Below, piece by piece: positions 1-9,068 of a stretch of 64,000 bases of DNA. Origin of the DNA: Spirosoma sordidisoli (GTDB taxonomy: Bacteria > Bacteroidota > Bacteroidia > Cytophagales > Spirosomataceae); NCBI RefSeq assembly GCF_004138325.1, contig NZ_SBLB01000001.1:1497855-1561854 (forward strand). The letters run 5' to 3'. Below the pieces are notes generated by a model. That model was not told the origin of the DNA. It searched no databases and saw only the letters and a list, made by a program, of their open reading frames with translations. The position numbers and the translations under genes are program-made. Position 1 is the first letter of the stretch. Each line of letters starts with the position of its first letter.

Positions 1-268
1 GCCCCCAAAGGTTGGGTAGCACACTATGCCAATTTTCATGCGAATGGAGCCACGAAGGCCGGAAACAGTTTGTAGGTCAACAACAAAACAGGAGCAAAAG
101 AATCCCGAAGCGGGCGGAAAGAACGAACGATGCGTATACCCTCGCTCGGACCCCCGGTTTTGGCCCCGCTTCGGCCGGCGCTTAGCCAGGCTACGATTGG
201 CCCGGCAGCCTTACCCCTAGCCGCCCTGTTTTCCCTATTTTTCGCGTACTTTTAGGCGAAAATCGGTC

Positions 269-1144
269 ATGGTCGTGCGTCAGCCTATTCCTTTCTCGGC
301 CTTTGTGGGTGGCTTTCTGCGGCTGATCCGGGTGCAGAATCTGCTCATTGTCGTGCTGACCCAGTTCCTGGCCCGTATCGCTCTGGTGGGGCCGCGCGAG
401 CAGTGGCTCCGGATCCTGGTCGACCCAACGATCTGGTTGCTCTCGTTCTCGACCGTCTGCATTGCGGCTGCGGGTTATATCATCAACGATTACTTCGACA
501 TCAAAATCGATCTGGTCAACAAACCCGATCGGGTCGTGATTGGCCGTTACCTGAAACGTCGGGTAGCGCTCGTCGCACACCAGAGCCTTAACGTCATTGG
601 CTGTCTGATCGGGTTGTACCTGAGCCGCTGGGTCTTCGTGGTCGATGTGGTGAGCGTGTCGCTGCTGTGGTTTTACTCCGCCAACCTGAAGCGGCAGCCC
701 GTAACCGGCAACGTCGTTATTTCGCTGCTGACGGCCCTGTCGCTGATTGTGCTGGCGGTCTATTATCGACAAAATGCCGATATGCTGCTCATTTACGCGC
801 TCTTTTCGTTCGGCATTTCGCTCGTTCGTGAGATAATCAAAGACATGCAGGACATCCGGGGCGACGCCCGCTTCGGTTGCCGGACCCTGCCGATCGTCTG
901 GGGCCTCCGCCGAACCAAATACCTGCTTTATGTCCTGATCGCATCGTTCATTACCACGCTGTTTCTGATTGCCGACTCGCTCAACAACTGGCACCTGGAG
1001 GTAATCTTCCTGATCCTGCTGGTTCCCATCACCTGGCTTACCTACCGGCTCGTCTACGCCGACAAACGCAGCGATTTCGGCTATCTCAGCACCCTCTGCA
1101 AGTTGATTATGCTGATGGGCGTGCTGAGTATGATCTGGGCCTGA
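269..1144 (+). CDS. UbiA-family prenyltransferase (geranylgeranylglycerol-phosphate geranylgeranyltransferase-like)
   Basis: This 291-residue integral membrane protein belongs to the UbiA superfamily, which transfers a polyprenyl diphosphate onto an acceptor at the membrane. Both Asp-rich Mg-diphosphate sites are visible: NDYFDIKID at residues 73-81 and DMQDIRGD at 192-199. About eight hydrophobic segments surround them, and the length is normal for the family. Bacteroidota members are commonly named geranylgeranylglycerol-phosphate geranylgeranyltransferase, but sequence alone does not settle the acceptor. The ATG at 269 begins the hydrophobic N-terminal part and no better in-frame start is seen. 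An exported protein follows 92 bases downstream, probably with its own promoter. Family assignment is secure and substrate is not. Confidence 0.88.
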   Translation: MVVRQPIPFSAFVGGFLRLIRVQNLLIVVLTQFLARIALVGPREQWLRILVDPTIWLLSFSTVCIAAAGYIINDYFDIKIDLVNKPDRVVIGRYLKRRVALVAHQSLNVIGCLIGLYLSRWVFVVDVVSVSLLWFYSANLKRQPVTGNVVISLLTALSLIVLAVYYRQNADMLLIYALFSFGISLVREIIKDMQDIRGDARFGCRTLPIVWGLRRTKYLLYVLIASFITTLFLIADSLNNWHLEVIFLILLVPITWLTYRLVYADKRSDFGYLSTLCKLIMLMGVLSMIWA

Positions 1145-1198
1145 CGCCCATCAACAACCGTTTGCTCAAGGACTTAGCCGTCCAGTTGCCGCCATACG

Positions 1199-1206
1199 TA
1201 CATTTG
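1199..1206 (+). promoter_or_regulatory. candidate Bacteroidota -7 element
   Basis: TACATTTG fits the Bacteroidota -7 consensus TAnnTTTG and lies about 30 bases before the ATG at 1237. I could not find a convincing -33 TTTG at the usual distance, so this is weak support for a separate promoter for the exported protein. Confidence 0.3.
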
Positions 1207-1236
1207 TCTTGTATTAACCTACTTGCTTCTGTTCGT

Positions 1237-1938
1237 ATGAAACTACACGGATTTCTTTTAGTGCTGGCGGTCATGCTGTCGACCACTGTAAAGGCGCAGA
1301 ACTGCCTGGGCGTTCCGCTGAAAACTGGCCAGGCGTTTGAGATGTCGATGTTCAACGCCAAAGACAAATCTACCGGCAAAGTAACCTATCAGGTAACCGA
1401 CATGCGCCGGGAGGGCAGCCAGACGCTGGTCGATATGAGTGTTCAGATGACGGACGAAAAAGGTCGGCAGCAGGCTCCGTACACCGTTCGCTACACCTGC
1501 ACGGGCACCGAACTCCTGGCCGATCTGTCGGGGCTGGCGCAGACCATGCAGAACGCCGGCATGAAAGACACCCAGATCAAGCTCAAAATGAATCAGCTCG
1601 TTTATCCCGGCAAGCTGACCGTTGGCCAGAAACTGTCCGATGGCCAGATGGAAGCGGATATGATCACGAATGGCAGTACCCTGATGGAAATGTCGCTGGT
1701 GATGAGCAACCGGCAGGTAGAAGCCCAGCAGCCCGTAACCACGCCCGCCGGTACCTTCGACGCCTATAAGATCAGCTCGGACCTTTCGCTCACGAACCGG
1801 GCCATGGGTATCCCGATCCGAAGCACAATGCGCGTAGTCAGCTACCGAACCACCGATCAGCTGCTGGACATCCGGTCCGAAACCTACAACAAAAGCGGCA
1901 AGCTGATGGCCTACACCCTACTGAGCCGAGTGAACTAA
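1237..1938 (+). CDS. exported protein of unknown function (DUF3108-like fold possible)
   Basis: A 233-residue protein with a clear signal peptide ending in VKAQ near residue 19, so it should be periplasmic or surface exposed. The rest is rich in beta-strand-like stretches (for example KVTYQVTDMRR) with no catalytic motif I recognise. The pattern of a lipid-pocket-like beta protein ending in a conserved hydrophobic strand resembles DUF3108-type periplasmic proteins, but this is only an impression. The open frame extends upstream into the UbiA gene. I chose the ATG at 1237 because it opens directly into the signal peptide and follows a candidate -7 element. Confidence 0.7.
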   Translation: MKLHGFLLVLAVMLSTTVKAQNCLGVPLKTGQAFEMSMFNAKDKSTGKVTYQVTDMRREGSQTLVDMSVQMTDEKGRQQAPYTVRYTCTGTELLADLSGLAQTMQNAGMKDTQIKLKMNQLVYPGKLTVGQKLSDGQMEADMITNGSTLMEMSLVMSNRQVEAQQPVTTPAGTFDAYKISSDLSLTNRAMGIPIRSTMRVVSYRTTDQLLDIRSETYNKSGKLMAYTLLSRVN

Positions 1939-1958
1939 GGTCCTTTTTCTAATTTTTC

Positions 1959-1971
1959 GCAACTTTGTTGC
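1959..1971. promoter_or_regulatory. GCAAC-N3-GTTGC palindrome upstream of the MerC-like gene
   Basis: A perfect 5-base inverted repeat with a 3-base spacer (GCAAC TTT GTTGC) lies 60 bases before the MerC-like start. The same core, extended to 7-base arms, is in the divergent promoter of the COG0523 GTPase and CDF exporter at 13645-13661. A shared metal-responsive repressor such as a Fur/Zur-family protein is inferred; no such regulator is encoded in the window. Confidence 0.4.
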
Positions 1972-2030
1972 AAGAAATCGGGTTGGATTGAAATACGGTT
2001 GCCGAACGCGTCGTATTTTTGCTCCTGCTT

Positions 2031-2411
2031 ATGAAGACAGATCTGTTATCCAGCAAAGCCGACTACATCGGCATCACCGGCTCGGTGCTGTGTATCATCC
2101 ACTGTTTAGTAACCCCTGTGCTTTTGATGACTACCGCCGTGTTTCAGGACGAGCAGCTTCGGGTTGGTTATCTAAGTCTGGATTACGTCTTTATCGGCGT
2201 TAACATCATGGCCGTTTTCTTTGCCACCCGCCATCATGTACAACCCACCACCAAACGGGCGCTGTGGGGCTTTTTGCTGCTGTTCGCAACGGGCATCATG
2301 CTCGAAGATGTCAATGAATTCTTTGAATACGTAGGCTACGCAGCCTCAGCGGGTCTGGTCATCAGCCACCTCATCAACATTCGTCAGCACCGGCTGAACC
2401 ACGCTCACTAG
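2031..2411 (+). CDS. MerC-domain membrane protein
   Basis: A 126-residue protein with four hydrophobic segments. The paired cysteines in CIIHC, near residues 22-26 in the first membrane segment, match the Cys pair that MerC mercury-uptake proteins use for metal binding. In Bacteroidota such single MerC-like genes are common without a mer operon and may move another soft metal. The frame stays open to a TTG at 2019, but the ATG at 2031 (MKTDLL) is the more natural start. The gene converges with the di-heme peroxidase gene, overlapping its stop by four bases, and has a GCAAC-N3-GTTGC palindrome upstream, which suggests metal control. Confidence 0.78.
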   Translation: MKTDLLSSKADYIGITGSVLCIIHCLVTPVLLMTTAVFQDEQLRVGYLSLDYVFIGVNIMAVFFATRHHVQPTTKRALWGFLLLFATGIMLEDVNEFFEYVGYAASAGLVISHLINIRQHRLNHAH

Positions 2412-3502
2412 TTGGGAGCGCTGAGCCGACGATCGGCTATGTAGTCCGTGTCGGTTAGCGTCCGCAGGAAGGCTACCAGCTGTTTTTTCTCCGTGTCGGT
2501 CAGGGGCACCCCCGGTTTGCCGTTTATCCGCAAGGCCGGGTCGAGTTCGGGCACATCCTGCATGTTGGTACTGTAGTGATTCATCACCTCTTCGAGTGTC
2601 CAGAACCGGCCGTCGTGCATGTATGGGCTGGTCCGCTCCACATTACGCAGGCTGGGCACCCGGAACCTAAACCGATCTTCGGGCCGGAGCGTAATCAGCG
2701 ACCGGCCTTCATCGTTGTTATTGGCGCGGCTCAGTCCGTTGTTGCGGTACGACTGGTCGGTAAACAGCTCACCCGCGTGGCAGGTGCTGCATTTCTGTTT
2801 GAACAGCGTGAGCCCAGCCAGTTCGTCGGTCGATAGCTGCCCCCCGGCCTCGTTGCGGACGTATTTATCGTAGCGACTGTTGGCCGATACCATCGTGAGC
2901 ATGAACTGCGACAACGACTTCAGAAACCGGTCGGTCGTGATGGAGTCGGTTCCGAAAGCCGCCAGGAACATGGGACGGTACCGGGGCGACTGCCGCACCG
3001 CGTTCAGCAGAGCCGGCATCGAATGGCCCATCTCGACCGGATTTTCGATCGGCGCGATGGGCAGCAGATCCAGATCCTGTACGCCCCCATCCCAGAAAAA
3101 AGATTTGTAGAACGCCATGTTCTGTAGCCCCAGGTTATTCCGGGTGCCTATTTTATCGTTAATGCCGTGGCTCAGGGCGTGGTCGGTATGGGCAAAAGCG
3201 GCCCCCTGCTGGTGGCAGAACGCGCAGCTGACCGTCCCGTTCACCGACAACATATCGTCATAGAACAGAGCCCGGCCCAGCGCTACGCCCTCCAGCGTCA
3301 GTGGATTTTTCGAGAACGCGTAGGTTGGCTCGGGGAAATTGGCCGGTTTTTTCCAGGGGTAGGGCGTGGTCTGGTACTCGATGGGTTTGGGGCCCGTCGG
3401 TTCCGGATCGGTGGTAGGGTCGGACCCGCCGGGCTGGCACGACACCACCGCCCCGAACAGGGCGACACTGATCCATACTCCAAAAAATTGCCAGCGCTGC
3501 AT
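2408..3502 (-). CDS. di-haem cytochrome c peroxidase / MauG-MbnH-family lipoprotein
   Basis: A 364-residue exported di-haem protein. A lipobox (VVSC, Cys22) suggests a lipid-anchored periplasmic or outer-membrane location. Two haem c sites are visible: CAFCH at 93-97 and CSTCH at 238-242, the standard spacing of bacterial CcpA/MauG proteins. The immediate upstream gene encodes an MbnP-like protein. In methanotrophs MbnH oxidises a tryptophan of MbnP to kynurenine to form a copper site, and the same gene pairing here suggests an analogous enzyme-substrate pair. A plain hydrogen peroxide-reducing peroxidase is the alternative. It is the last gene of the minus-strand cluster that starts near 9446. 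Confidence 0.88.
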   Translation of the reverse strand: MQRWQFFGVWISVALFGAVVSCQPGGSDPTTDPEPTGPKPIEYQTTPYPWKKPANFPEPTYAFSKNPLTLEGVALGRALFYDDMLSVNGTVSCAFCHQQGAAFAHTDHALSHGINDKIGTRNNLGLQNMAFYKSFFWDGGVQDLDLLPIAPIENPVEMGHSMPALLNAVRQSPRYRPMFLAAFGTDSITTDRFLKSLSQFMLTMVSANSRYDKYVRNEAGGQLSTDELAGLTLFKQKCSTCHAGELFTDQSYRNNGLSRANNNDEGRSLITLRPEDRFRFRVPSLRNVERTSPYMHDGRFWTLEEVMNHYSTNMQDVPELDPALRINGKPGVPLTDTEKKQLVAFLRTLTDTDYIADRRLSAPN

Positions 3503-3506
3503 AGTC

Positions 3507-4331
3507 TTAGTTTAACGTAGCCGTTGTTTTACCCCGGTAAGCGAACATCTGTGCGTAGTTGTTCGCAATGCTGCTCGAAAAAGGCGATATCATCACTTCC
3601 GGGTTGGTCTTGATACTGAGCAGGGTTGGTCCGTCGAAGATTTTGAGCACATCGGCCTGCAGCAGCACCGTTGGTACCTTCTCCGCATCGACCTGCGCCA
3701 CGTCGGTACCGAACAGGACCGGTATCGTTTTCAGGTTATTGATGGTGCGGGTATCGCGCCCGCCAAAGAACCCGATGTGGTACCGAAACGTATTGCTGCC
3801 CGTAGCATCGACGGGGGCGCTGGGCGAGGTGCCTTCCAGCTTCATGAAGATATAGCCCGAATTCCAGGACCAATACATCCCGTTCGCGCCGGTATGATCG
3901 CTGCCGGGGTCGAGCGCACCCGTTCGGCGGCTGATGTCCATCGTACTCCGCAGACTATCGACGCCCAGTACGAATGAAACCCCTTTGTAATCGCCGTAAG
4001 GCACATTTTTGAGGGTGATCCGCTGGCTGGCCGGATCGGTTTCCCGCACCAGAAAGTAGCTGCTGTCCTGCGGCACCACGTAGTCCTCACCGTTGGTGCG
4101 GATCAGCCGGATATTGCTGACGAAGTAATTGAAAGCCGTTGGCGTAAACGACTCACCCAGCGCATTGCGGTAGGTGCCGGTATTGAGCTGGAGGTTCTGA
4201 TTCCCCGCCACGTTGTCCAGCTGAATCACGAACGTACCCGTAACCGCTTCGGGGTCGGGCGTATCGCAGGCCAGTAAACCGACCGTCAGGCCCAGGCCGG
4301 TGAGGAATACATACAGGAGTGAACGGTACAT
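3507..4331 (-). CDS. MbnP-like lipoprotein (putative copper-binding partner of the di-haem enzyme)
   Basis: A 274-residue lipoprotein (LLAC, Cys22). Its body follows the MbnP family: an initial strand GTFVIQLDNVAG, the block FNYFVSNIRL near residue 65, and WSWNSGYIFMKLEG near 150, which carries the conserved tryptophans. MbnP proteins bind copper, and in methanotrophs one Trp is converted to kynurenine by the partner MbnH. The downstream di-haem gene starts four bases after this stop, so the two are almost certainly cotranscribed. Family membership is quite secure; copper binding in this organism is inferred. Confidence 0.82.
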   Translation of the reverse strand: MYRSLLYVFLTGLGLTVGLLACDTPDPEAVTGTFVIQLDNVAGNQNLQLNTGTYRNALGESFTPTAFNYFVSNIRLIRTNGEDYVVPQDSSYFLVRETDPASQRITLKNVPYGDYKGVSFVLGVDSLRSTMDISRRTGALDPGSDHTGANGMYWSWNSGYIFMKLEGTSPSAPVDATGSNTFRYHIGFFGGRDTRTINNLKTIPVLFGTDVAQVDAEKVPTVLLQADVLKIFDGPTLLSIKTNPEVMISPFSSSIANNYAQMFAYRGKTTATLN

Positions 4332-4342
4332 AGTGTCATCAA

Positions 4343-4546
4343 TCAGTTAAATCGGTTCCGACCATATAGGGTGATGAGCGTTACAATACCCGCGCTGACC
4401 AGCAGCAGAAAGAGCCACACAACGGCATTGGTTACGCTGAATGGCTGCTGGAGAAATTCATTCACTAGCCCAGCCGCTGTTCCCAGACAGATACCGATCA
4501 TGCTGACGTAGATAAACTGAACAATAGGCGGCAGTCGTCGGAACAT
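4343..4546 (-). CDS. small two-helix membrane protein, unknown
   Basis: A 67-residue protein with two hydrophobic segments (around residues 8-28 and 40-60) and a basic C-terminus (YGRNRFN), so both ends probably face the cytoplasm. It lies 11 bases upstream of the MbnP-like gene in the same direction, consistent with cotranscription. I do not recognise the family. The tight spacing and a sensible membrane topology are the reasons to call it real. Confidence 0.6.
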   Translation of the reverse strand: MFRRLPPIVQFIYVSMIGICLGTAAGLVNEFLQQPFSVTNAVVWLFLLLVSAGIVTLITLYGRNRFN

Positions 4547-4659
4547 CGGGTCGTGGGTTTATGGTAAAAGAGTAACGAACTGTTCCGGAAAATCGTTAGT
4601 CCGGTTCGGGCTTTTTTAGGGGTACCGGCGCGGTTGTGACCAAACAACCGCGCCGGTTG

Positions 4660-5112
4660 TTACGGTTGTTTGCCTAGAAAAGCGTTGGCGTCGGCCATAC
4701 TCCGGCGCATCTGGTCGCGTACCTGGTTGACTTTGTTTTGCTGATCGCTCAGGTAGTCGAGCGCTTTGGTCTGATCGAGTTTGCCGAGCGTGTCGCCGTT
4801 GTACTGGTTCATCCAGGTCATCATCGCATCGTCGGCCTCGCCGAGCCGTCGGCTGATTTCGGTGCCCTGCCCGTTGGCAGCCGGCGCTGCGGCCTTAGCC
4901 GAAACTGCCTTTTTCAGCCGCATCAGGTCACTCATCTCGGCCATCAGGCTGTCATGAACGGCAAGGATTTCCTGTTCTTTTTTCGCCACCGGGCCGGCAG
5001 CAGCTGTTTCGGACGATTGGGCATGATCGGCATGGTCATCGCTTTTTTGGGCCTGCTGACAGGCGGCTGTGGTCAGCAAAGCACCAATCCAGATCAGGTG
5101 TATGAGTCGCAT
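4660..5112 (-). CDS. small lipoprotein with His-rich N-terminus
   Basis: A 150-residue lipoprotein: signal peptide, lipobox (TAAC near residue 18), then a short His/Asp stretch (DDHADHAQ) and a helical, probably coiled-coil body rich in Ala, Lys, Asp and Gln. Bacteroidota proteins of this kind are often loosely called viral A-type inclusion protein, which carries no functional meaning. The His/Asp patch could bind metal and would fit the surrounding MbnP/MbnH-like genes. It stands 80 bases downstream of the Asp-box gene and 113 bases upstream of the small membrane protein. Confidence 0.7.
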   Translation of the reverse strand: MRLIHLIWIGALLTTAACQQAQKSDDHADHAQSSETAAAGPVAKKEQEILAVHDSLMAEMSDLMRLKKAVSAKAAAPAANGQGTEISRRLGEADDAMMTWMNQYNGDTLGKLDQTKALDYLSDQQNKVNQVRDQMRRSMADANAFLGKQP

Positions 5113-5192
5113 ATGTGAAGGGGTTTGCCCGGTAGGTTCCGGGTCGGTTTATGGTTTATTACGTTTCTTCAGGCGGTACTGGTTCCAGTTCG

Positions 5193-6437
5193 TCAGTTCT
5201 GCTCCGCCGGTTTCATAACCAGACCCGTTTCGCCGGTCAGGCGCTGGAAGGCTATGGTCACATTGGCTCCTTCTTCTTTCCGTTCATAGGCCAGCAGCAA
5301 CCCTTTTTTCAGCGGCAACACGACCGGATACGTAGCGAGTACGGATGCGGGCGTTATGAATGTCGTTGCTGCGTTGGCCCCTACCCGCATCGCGATCCGC
5401 TGATCATAGACTGGCATGGGTTCATCATCGGGCTGGTCGGGCTGGCGCACCGACTCGTCCCAGACCCATACCAGCTGGTCGTGCAGGGCGGTCACCTGCG
5501 GATGCCGGGCCCGGTTCGACAGCACCACTGCCACCGGAGCAGCCGCGCCGGGCTGGGCCAGCCGCAGACCAACGGCGTCTTCTTTCCCCGAAAACCAGCT
5601 CACCAGCAACGCGCTGCCTACCTCCGTTACCGACGGCCCCGCGTGTGGGCAGGCGTTGACCCGCCAGTTGTCGGCCAGTACCCGCTTGGGTGGGCCGAAA
5701 CGACGCCCCCCGTCGGTCGAAACCACCTGGCTGATGTCCCGGATGCCAGTTTCACCGGCTTTGGCCGGCAGCAGATCCCGGTACGTCAGATGAATCCGCT
5801 GCTGACGATCGACAAAGATATTGGTCCGGCAGCACTGGCAGGCGTTTTCGTCGACAATCTGTTCGCGGCTGAACCCACCACCCGGCAGCGTTTGCCGAAA
5901 CTTCACCGACCGACCCTCCCGGCCGGGCAGTTTATCATCGAGCCAGACCATACCGATTTCGCCGTTGGGCAGGCGGGTCAGATCCGCGAACGAATGACTT
6001 TTTCCGGGGGCGGTGTTGTCGTGAATGGCGTTCGGCTGCGTCCAGGTCCGGCCCTGATCCGTCGACATAACGTACAGCAGATCACCGGCAAAGCGCGACT
6101 CGCCGACCGGCCGGGGTACTTCAAACAAGGCCAGCAGCGTACCATCGGCTTTCTGAGCCAATTTGGGCATTCCTTCGGCATGAACCGCTACCGACGGCGG
6201 CACAGGAACCCGAATTTTTGGCCCGAACGTCTGCCCGTCATCGGTCGAGATGGCGAAGAAAAAAGCGGCCTTGTTGTCTGTTTCTTTCTCAACCCAGCTC
6301 AGCAGCGGGTTGCCGTGGCGGTCGGTGGTCAGGCGGGGCGTCGCTGCCGTGGCGCGGGGGTCCGACACAACGGTTTCCTGCACCGGGAGCGCTGGTGTAG
6401 CTGCCAGTAAAGCCAGCACAAATACGATATGTTTCAT
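5193..6437 (-). CDS. exported Asp-box (sialidase-like propeller) protein with a CxCC motif
   Basis: A 414-residue exported protein with a signal peptide (LLAATPALP) and three Asp-box repeats typical of sialidase/BNR propellers: STDDGQTF (64-71), STDQGRTW (125-132) and STDGGRRF (240-247). Automatic pipelines would call it exo-alpha-sialidase, but the RIP/Arg-triad context is not obvious. The cluster ENACQCCRTN at about 197-206 gives a CxCC motif that a sialidase does not need and that could hold a metal. The frame is open to 6557, but the ATG at 6437 opens directly into the signal peptide. Its place between a TonB receptor and MbnP/MbnH-like genes argues for metal handling rather than sugar cleavage. 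Confidence 0.72.
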   Translation of the reverse strand: MKHIVFVLALLAATPALPVQETVVSDPRATAATPRLTTDRHGNPLLSWVEKETDNKAAFFFAISTDDGQTFGPKIRVPVPPSVAVHAEGMPKLAQKADGTLLALFEVPRPVGESRFAGDLLYVMSTDQGRTWTQPNAIHDNTAPGKSHSFADLTRLPNGEIGMVWLDDKLPGREGRSVKFRQTLPGGGFSREQIVDENACQCCRTNIFVDRQQRIHLTYRDLLPAKAGETGIRDISQVVSTDGGRRFGPPKRVLADNWRVNACPHAGPSVTEVGSALLVSWFSGKEDAVGLRLAQPGAAAPVAVVLSNRARHPQVTALHDQLVWVWDESVRQPDQPDDEPMPVYDQRIAMRVGANAATTFITPASVLATYPVVLPLKKGLLLAYERKEEGANVTIAFQRLTGETGLVMKPAEQN

Positions 6438-6522
6438 GGTATAATGTCTGAAAAGCCGAACAACGGTCTGCCCCGCGGGCAACCCAGCGGCATACGTCCC
6501 GCTGTTCGGCGCTGGTTTTCGT

Positions 6523-8892
6523 TTATTTTCCGGAGAAGGTGTACTGAAGCCCGACAACCAGGGTACGCGGGGCCGCTGGCGTGTAGGTAGTTCGGTCGGT
6601 CGGGTTGTTACCCCGGGTAGCGTTGGTGGCGTAGAGCGCGTTGGCCGCGTTCAGCCCGTTGACATACAGCTCGATGCCTTTCCACTCGTACCCCACCCGA
6701 ACGTTGACCAGGTCGTAGCCATCGTACCGGACCGTGTTGATCTGGTTCTGGTACCAGCCCGACACATGCTGCCACTCGACCGACGTGCGGAAATTCTTCA
6801 GCCAGGCCGGATAATAGCTGACCTCGGTGTTCCAGAGCGTTCGGGGCGCCGATGGCATATCGTTACCGTCGACGTTCTGCACAACGTCAGAAACCCGCTG
6901 GCTGAGCGTAAACGCCACAAACCGATGGATGGCATGGGTACCCCCGAACCGAAACGACAGCTGCCGCGACGGTCGATAGGTCAGACCCAGTTCCACCCCC
7001 CGGTGCAGGGTCCGGCCGGCCGACTGGTAATCAAACGAGTTGTCGGGCTGGCGGATGTTGAGCAGTTCATTGGCCCCGTTCATCTGGTAGATCGCGCCGT
7101 CCAGATACAGGGTATGGTTCAGCAGCGACGCCCAGCCGCCCACTTCCATATTCTGAAACCGGGCCGGTTCGAGGTTATAATAAAACAGCTCGCCCGAGGG
7201 CGTTGGGGTGGTTCGCCGGAGAAAGATCGCTGTCAGCGCCGGGGGCGAAAAGCCGCTGGCATAGTTGGCGTAGACACCCAGGCTGGCGGGTCCGCCGGCT
7301 TTGCTGAGATCGTACGTCAGCCCGATTTTAGGCGTTGCCTGGCGGTAGTCTTTCTGGCCCGTGCTCTGACTGAGGCTGTTGGTATAATCGAACGCCATCC
7401 GGTCGAACCGCAGCCCGGCCGAAAGCCGCAGCCTGGGCAGCGGCTCCAGATCGTACTGCACATAGGCCGCCGTATTGTGGATGTCAGCCTGATAATCGGC
7501 CAGTCGAAGGTCCGGTCGTTCGCGCAGCTGCGTATACCGTAATACAGATCGTTTGTCGGGCCGTAGTTCGGCAGCCAGTTCCGTCTGGTAGGCGTAATAC
7601 GTATTCGGCGACCAATCGAGCGTGGCCCCGACCATCAGCTTACTGCTCAGGAAGCGAAACCGCTGGGTATGCTGCGCAATGACGCCAAAACTCCTGAAAT
7701 CGTTGCTGTTGACCTGCCCCGTGGCCGTCGGCGAACCGACCGTCCAGCGGATGGAGTAGGCCGGGTTCTGCCCCAGGCGGTTGTCGCGCACAAAGGCGGT
7801 AATGAACGACTGGGCCGATGACGTAGCGCTCCTGGTTTTCCAGTCGTGCTCAAGCGTTAGCCGACTGCGCAGGGAAGAGGTTTTGCGGTACGTAAAATCG
7901 GTCGTGCTGACGTACTGCCGCGCAAAAAAAGCCGCGCTGTCGACGCTTCCGCTGGTCTGCGAATCGTAGTTATTGTACGAAACGGTGCCGGTCAGGCGCG
8001 TCTGGGACGTAAACGCATACTCGAGCCGCGCAAAATACGACGACTTATCGTAGTCGGAGCTGGCCAGCCACGCGTTGCGCTGCCGCGAAACCAGCCCACC
8101 GACATACACACCGAATTTACCCTGCCGACCACCAGCCCCTACCTGCAGCCGCTGGTAGCCCCACTGGTCGAGGTGAACACCGGCGCGGACGGTAGGTACG
8201 GCCGTGGGGCGCTGGGTAATAAAGTTAACCGCTCCACCCACGGCTTCGGGCCCGTAGATCGACGAAACCGGTCCTTTAACGATCTCCAGCGAACTGACCG
8301 TGAACTGGTTCATCTCCAGCAGCGCATTGTGGTTAAACACGCCCATCGGCCGAATCGGCACGCCATCTTCCAGGTACAGGAAATAAGCGTTGGTCGTCAT
8401 AGGCTGCCGGATCGCCATCATGTGCTGCTCGTTGTTGAGGTTCACCATCAGCACCCCCGGCGTCTTGTTGATGACCTCGTGAATGCTGGTCGGCTTTGTC
8501 TCGCTGATCAGCCGCGACGACAGTTTCGAAATGGCGATGGGTGCTTCGGTCCGCAGCTGGGCCTCCCGGCTAGCCGTTACGACTACCGTTTGCAGGTTTT
8601 GCTCGGCGGGTACCAGCGCCACCCGCACCGCCCCCGCTCCGACCGATATGGTCTGGTCGGCATAGCCCACGCTGCTCAGCCGCAGCTGACTGGCCCCCGC
8701 CGGTATACTGAACTCACCCCGTTCGTCGGTCGTCAGGCCGGTTTTTGTACCGGGGATCAGTACGGTAGCCCCGATGATTGGTTCGTTGGTTTGGGCATCG
8801 AACACACGCCCCTTTCTCAGGTCCTGTGCTGCAACGGCGTAGACACACGCCAGCCACAGACCACAAGTCCTGAGGACTGTATGGATATTCAT
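6523..8892 (-). CDS. TonB-dependent outer membrane receptor
   Basis: A 789-residue receptor. A signal peptide is followed by a carboxypeptidase-regulatory-like domain (about 23-105, GRVFDAQTNEPIIGATV), a plug domain (about 110-230, with INKTPGVLMV and IVKGPVSSIYGPEAVGG) and a barrel ending in the C-terminal strand LVVGLQYTFSGK. The ligand cannot be read directly. The downstream genes (CxCC Asp-box protein, His-rich lipoprotein, MbnP- and MbnH-like proteins) suggest a copper or other metal complex. Its C-terminal end overlaps the long open frame of the next gene, but the chosen start of that gene lies 85 bases downstream. Confidence 0.9.
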   Translation of the reverse strand: MNIHTVLRTCGLWLACVYAVAAQDLRKGRVFDAQTNEPIIGATVLIPGTKTGLTTDERGEFSIPAGASQLRLSSVGYADQTISVGAGAVRVALVPAEQNLQTVVVTASREAQLRTEAPIAISKLSSRLISETKPTSIHEVINKTPGVLMVNLNNEQHMMAIRQPMTTNAYFLYLEDGVPIRPMGVFNHNALLEMNQFTVSSLEIVKGPVSSIYGPEAVGGAVNFITQRPTAVPTVRAGVHLDQWGYQRLQVGAGGRQGKFGVYVGGLVSRQRNAWLASSDYDKSSYFARLEYAFTSQTRLTGTVSYNNYDSQTSGSVDSAAFFARQYVSTTDFTYRKTSSLRSRLTLEHDWKTRSATSSAQSFITAFVRDNRLGQNPAYSIRWTVGSPTATGQVNSNDFRSFGVIAQHTQRFRFLSSKLMVGATLDWSPNTYYAYQTELAAELRPDKRSVLRYTQLRERPDLRLADYQADIHNTAAYVQYDLEPLPRLRLSAGLRFDRMAFDYTNSLSQSTGQKDYRQATPKIGLTYDLSKAGGPASLGVYANYASGFSPPALTAIFLRRTTPTPSGELFYYNLEPARFQNMEVGGWASLLNHTLYLDGAIYQMNGANELLNIRQPDNSFDYQSAGRTLHRGVELGLTYRPSRQLSFRFGGTHAIHRFVAFTLSQRVSDVVQNVDGNDMPSAPRTLWNTEVSYYPAWLKNFRTSVEWQHVSGWYQNQINTVRYDGYDLVNVRVGYEWKGIELYVNGLNAANALYATNATRGNNPTDRTTYTPAAPRTLVVGLQYTFSGK

Positions 8893-9068
8893 GAAAAGTG
8901 TTTAAGTCAAGAAGTGAGCAGGACGTTCCGATTCCGGCTATAAACCGGTCTGCGTCAGCTTGCTGGGCAGGCAGCACCTGACCGTTATGCCGAACACTAG
9001 CCGGACAACAGCAGATCACTGGCCGGAACAGCCACTGCATAAAAAGAAAAACGGAAAGCGGACCCGGC

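Noticed and set aside
26..220. 64-residue frame at the window start
   Set aside because: No signal, motif or plausible composition; it lies in the leader region before the UbiA gene.
5151..6410. 419-residue plus-strand frame
   Set aside because: It lies opposite the Asp-box gene, which has a signal peptide and three Asp boxes. The plus frame has no domain pattern and is a shadow of GC-rich codon use.
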